8,107 nucleotides of DNA, taken from positions 1-8,107 of the forward strand of contig JAUXBD010000041.1 of NCBI GenBank assembly GCA_030619585.1, read 5' to 3'. Shown here piece after piece: positions 6,347 to 8,107 of the stretch (the first letter of the stretch is position 1; every line of letters starts with the position of its first letter). The stretch is from Desulfobacteraceae bacterium (GTDB lineage: Bacteria; Desulfobacterota; Desulfobacteria; Desulfobacterales; SURF-7). Below the pieces are notes generated by a model. That model ran no database searches. It was not told the origin of the DNA and worked only from the letters and a program-made list of their open reading frames with translations. The position numbers and the translations under genes are program-made.

Positions 6347-6370
6347 TCATCATGATTTTTCCAAATATAA
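6322..6370. repeat. Palindrome 2 upstream of the ATPase gene
   Basis: TTATATTTGGAAAAA (6322-6336) and TTTTTCCAAATATAA (6356-6370) are perfect 15-base inverted arms around a 19-base loop (6337-6355). It is the second copy of palindrome 1 at a 55-base period; the two loops share AG at the start and ATGA at the end. The right arm of palindrome 1 (6301-6314) also pairs with the left arm of this one (6323-6336) around an 8-base loop, so three alternative hairpins are possible. The left arm sits between the -35 and -10 of the likely ATPase promoter. Confidence 0.92.
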
Positions 6371-6403
6371 ACCCATTCTATTTGACCACGGAAAGTTACT
6401 AAA

Positions 6404-7867
6404 ATGCCTGAAATAATCGGAAGGAGACAAGAAAAAAATAAACTCAAACAGTTATTAGACTCACATGAGTCTGAATTTATAGCTGTTTATGGCCGAAGAA
6501 GAGTCGGCAAAACCTATCTGATAAGTGAGTTTTTTAAGGATAAAGGGCTTTATTGTGAAACAACCGGCCAGCTACATGCAAAATTGCCGGATCAACTGGA
6601 GAATTTTTCAAAATCTCTGGGAGATGCCTTTTACAAGGGCTTAGAAATTAATTGCCCAAAGACATGGAAAGAAGCCTTTGGGCAATTACAAAGCGCTGTA
6701 GAAAGGCAAACCCAAAAAAGGAAAAAGATAATCCTTTTTTTTGATGAGGTTCCATGGCTTGCAACAAAAAGATCGGGATTCATCAGTGCGTTAGAATATT
6801 TTTGGAATACATGGGCCTCACGACAAGCAAGTGTAAAAGTGATTGTATGCGGATCAGCTTCTTCATGGATGGTACAGAAAATAGTGAATTCAAAGGGAGG
6901 CCTTCACAACAGAATAACTGCTTCTATCCGTCTTTTGCCATTTAGTTTGTCTGAAACAAAAGAATATTTGAACTACAGAAGGATAAAGTTAAATGATCGC
7001 CAAACTCTTAAAATTTATATGATTATGGGTGGAGTGCCGCACTATCTCAAACAGGTTAAAAAAGGTTTATCCGCAAGTCAGAATATTAATGAAATATGCT
7101 TTAAGAAGGACGGGTTTTTAGTAAGGGAGTTTGATAGGTTATATGACTCACTGTTTGAAGATTCACAAGACTATAAAAAAATTGTTATAGCCCTTGCGAA
7201 GTCAAGGATAGGCCTACTTCGCAAAGAGATGCTAAATGTACTTGGCGCAACCCCCGGCGGAACATTAAATCGTGTAATTAACAATCTGGAAGAGTCTGGT
7301 TTCATAACAACCTACCAACCCTATGATAAAAAAACAAAAGGGACGAGATATCGTTTAAATGATGAATATACCTATTTTTATCTTCGCTGGATTAGAAATA
7401 TTGATAAAAGTATTTTGAATGACCCTGAATCTACTTACTGGCAAACAAAAGCCAGTTCGCAAAGCTGGAAAATATGGTCAGGATATTCATTTGAAATGGT
7501 ATGCCTTAAGCATGCATACCTCATAAAAAAAGCACTCGGTATCAGCGGAGTAATATCCCGTGAAGTTTCATGGGTCCATGTTTCGCCAAAAAGCTCAACC
7601 AGAACACAAGGCGCGCAGATTGATCTGATGTTTGATCGTAATGATAACGTGATTTCCATATGTGAAATGAAATGCCATAATGCGCAGTTCATTATTGATA
7701 AGAAATATGCTAAAGAACTGAGCAACAAAATAGTTGTCTTTCAAAACCAGACAAATACTAAAAAAAGCATTTTCCTTGTTATGGTGACAACTTCAGGCGT
7801 AAAGAAAAATGAATATTATTATGAATTGGTAGCGAATGAAGTAACCTTGGAAGATTTTTTTGTTTAG
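6404..7867 (+). CDS. AAA-family ATPase fused to a C-terminal PD-(D/E)xK-type nuclease domain (archaeal ATPase / DUF234-like)
   Basis: This is a 487-residue cytoplasmic protein. Residues 1-~215 are a P-loop ATPase of the archaeal-ATPase group. They open with an IIGRRQEKNKL box; Walker A is GRRRVGKT (30-37), and Walker B is IILFFDEVPWL (109-119) with D114 and E115. VKVIVCGSASSWM (144-156) is the sensor-1-like strand, and RLLPFSLSE (176-184) and YMIMGGVPHYL (205-215) are family hallmarks. Residues ~255-330 look like a winged helix (LLRKEMLNVL..., TLNRVINNLEESGFI) ending in YTYFYLRWI. Residues ~355-470 fit a restriction-endonuclease-like fold: WSGYSFE (E364), GAQIDLMF (D407) and ICEMKCH (E421, K423), so the catalytic residues seem present. 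Substrates of this family are not established; DNA processing or a mobile/defence role is inferred. GGAAAG lies about 9 bases before the ATG. It stands alone, and its codons are visibly more AT-rich (AAA, ATT, AGA) than those of the cluster beside it, suggesting horizontal acquisition. Confidence 0.9.
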   Translation: MPEIIGRRQEKNKLKQLLDSHESEFIAVYGRRRVGKTYLISEFFKDKGLYCETTGQLHAKLPDQLENFSKSLGDAFYKGLEINCPKTWKEAFGQLQSAVERQTQKRKKIILFFDEVPWLATKRSGFISALEYFWNTWASRQASVKVIVCGSASSWMVQKIVNSKGGLHNRITASIRLLPFSLSETKEYLNYRRIKLNDRQTLKIYMIMGGVPHYLKQVKKGLSASQNINEICFKKDGFLVREFDRLYDSLFEDSQDYKKIVIALAKSRIGLLRKEMLNVLGATPGGTLNRVINNLEESGFITTYQPYDKKTKGTRYRLNDEYTYFYLRWIRNIDKSILNDPESTYWQTKASSQSWKIWSGYSFEMVCLKHAYLIKKALGISGVISREVSWVHVSPKSSTRTQGAQIDLMFDRNDNVISICEMKCHNAQFIIDKKYAKELSNKIVVFQNQTNTKKSIFLVMVTTSGVKKNEYYYELVANEVTLEDFFV

Positions 7868-7927
7868 CTTTCAAACCAGCCCCCTTGTATTTGATATAAC
7901 GTAATCATTATGTCATATTAAGGTCGT

Positions 7928-7957
7928 GTGAATTAAATAAAGATCCGCTTAATTCAC
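7928..7957. repeat. Perfect 9-base inverted repeat downstream of the ATPase gene
   Basis: GTGAATTAA (7928-7936) and TTAATTCAC (7949-7957) are perfect inverted arms around a 12-base loop. The stem is AT-rich and only a short T-run follows, so it is a poor intrinsic terminator. It could be an operator for the gene starting at 8008 or a weak 3' end for the ATPase transcript. The rest of the 140-base gap (7868-8007) shows no gene. Confidence 0.5.
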
Positions 7958-7960
7958 TTT

Positions 7961-7984
7961 GTTAACCCGGAGCTGCCTGTTAAC
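7961..7984. promoter_or_regulatory. Pair of GTTAAC sites, possible operator
   Basis: The self-complementary hexamer GTTAAC occurs at 7961-7966 and 7979-7984. The starts are 18 bases apart, roughly two helical turns, and lie 24-47 bases before the ATG at 8008. Such spacing fits a dimeric repressor or activator, but two hexamers in AT-rich DNA can also arise by chance. Confidence 0.2.
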
Positions 7985-8007
7985 CATAAATATTCTCAAT
8001 CTACTAA

Positions 8008-8107
8008 TGAATGATACGCAGTTTCGACAATTACTAGAATACCTCAACCTCTCATGGGAAGGATACAGACGGGTTCGGAAAGGTGAGAAGAAGAGAATCG
8101 CCCGCCA
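8008..8107 (+). CDS. N-terminus of a possible CheR-type methyltransferase (3' end outside window)
   Basis: An ATG at 8008 opens 33 codons that run off the window: MNDTQFRQLLEYLNLSWEGY, then RRVRKGEKKRIAR. The pattern of FRQLLxxLxxSWxGYRxVRKGxKKRIxRH is what I remember from the start of short CheR-family methyltransferases in deltaproteobacteria, proteins with a small N-terminal helical domain and a SAM-dependent domain that would follow. This is recognition from memory on a small fragment, so the function is tentative. The frame is open upstream to about 7966 but has no other ATG. The Shine-Dalgarno before 8008 is weak, and a second ATG at 8012 is out of frame. The basic RKGEKKR stretch could also belong to a nucleic-acid-binding protein. 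Confidence 0.5.

Larger units (their letters stand above)
5958..6403. other. 446-base divergent intergenic region between selA and the ATPase gene
   Basis: This region separates two divergently transcribed genes and must hold both promoters. Going away from selA, 5958-6000 is the selA leader with its Shine-Dalgarno. Bases 6002-6034 hold a possible TATACT -10 on the minus strand and two touching palindromes. Bases 6035-6126 are AT-rich with nothing I recognise. Bases 6127-6144 are a tandem 9-mer. Bases 6145-6288 can be read as a 47-codon minus-strand frame that may be a remnant. Within 6193-6226 there is an inverted repeat (CCAATTTT and AAAATTGG, 18-base loop). Bases 6272-6370 hold the twin palindromes, and 6371-6403 the ATPase leader with GGAAAG about 9 bases before its ATG. 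No tRNA or known riboswitch was recognised. Confidence 0.8.

Noticed and set aside
6161..6355. 64-codon plus-strand frame before the ATPase gene
   Set aside because: It runs through both palindromes and the promoter, has no Shine-Dalgarno and no recognisable domain.
6272..6370. CRISPR array
   Set aside because: There are only two palindromic units at a 55-base period, the loops are similar to each other rather than unique spacers, and no cas genes are nearby.
6272..6370. Intrinsic terminator
   Set aside because: The stems are AT-rich, they lie upstream of a gene with a promoter inside, and no gene ends into them on the plus strand.

Overview
The window is a chromosomal stretch of a Gram-negative anaerobe. 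The best guess is a Desulfobacterota (deltaproteobacterial) sulfate reducer of the Desulfobacteraceae type. The reasons are a selenocysteine pathway gene (selA), a CobA-HemD fusion of the siroheme/corrinoid branch, a Cys/Gly/Ser-tailed FmdB zinc ribbon, a homotetramer-type GltA/NfnB flavoprotein, and a GGDEF-like/TPR protein. This is inferred from gene content and remembered family resemblance, not from a search.

Layout. (1) Bases 2-598, plus strand: the C-terminal ~198 codons of a glutamate synthase small subunit/NfnB-like NAD(P)H oxidoreductase, cut by the window edge. (2) Bases 621-5957, minus strand: a compact cluster of five genes read in the order selA, GGDEF-like/TPR protein, gmhA, fmdB, cobA-hemD. 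The stop of selA and the start of the TPR gene share one base. The other gaps are 100, 83 and 40 bases, so a single transcript is plausible. The cluster converges on the GltA-like gene with only 22 bases between stop codons and no obvious terminator hairpin. (3) Bases 5958-6403: a 446-base divergent intergenic region. It holds small palindromes next to selA, a tandem 9-mer, a possible remnant ORF, and two striking 39-49 base palindromes. The second palindrome overlaps a good sigma70-like promoter for the next gene. (4) Bases 6404-7867, plus strand: a complete AAA ATPase fused to a PD-(D/E)xK-type nuclease domain (archaeal-ATPase/DUF234-like), visibly more AT-rich than its neighbours and probably acquired. 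(5) Bases 8008-8107, plus strand: the first 33 codons of a gene that resembles the N-terminus of short CheR-type methyltransferases, preceded by an inverted repeat and a pair of GTTAAC sites.

How the genes fit together. SelA makes Sec-tRNA, GmhA makes the first heptose intermediate for LPS, and CobA-HemD makes uroporphyrinogen III and precorrin-2 for siroheme, haem (alternative pathway) and corrinoids. FmdB and the TPR protein have no established reaction. These jobs do not form one pathway, so the cluster looks like a housekeeping operon of convenience. The accessory part of the window is the ATPase-nuclease gene with its palindromic upstream region, and that is where something undescribed is most likely. 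No rRNA, tRNA, CRISPR array or intact insertion sequence was seen.
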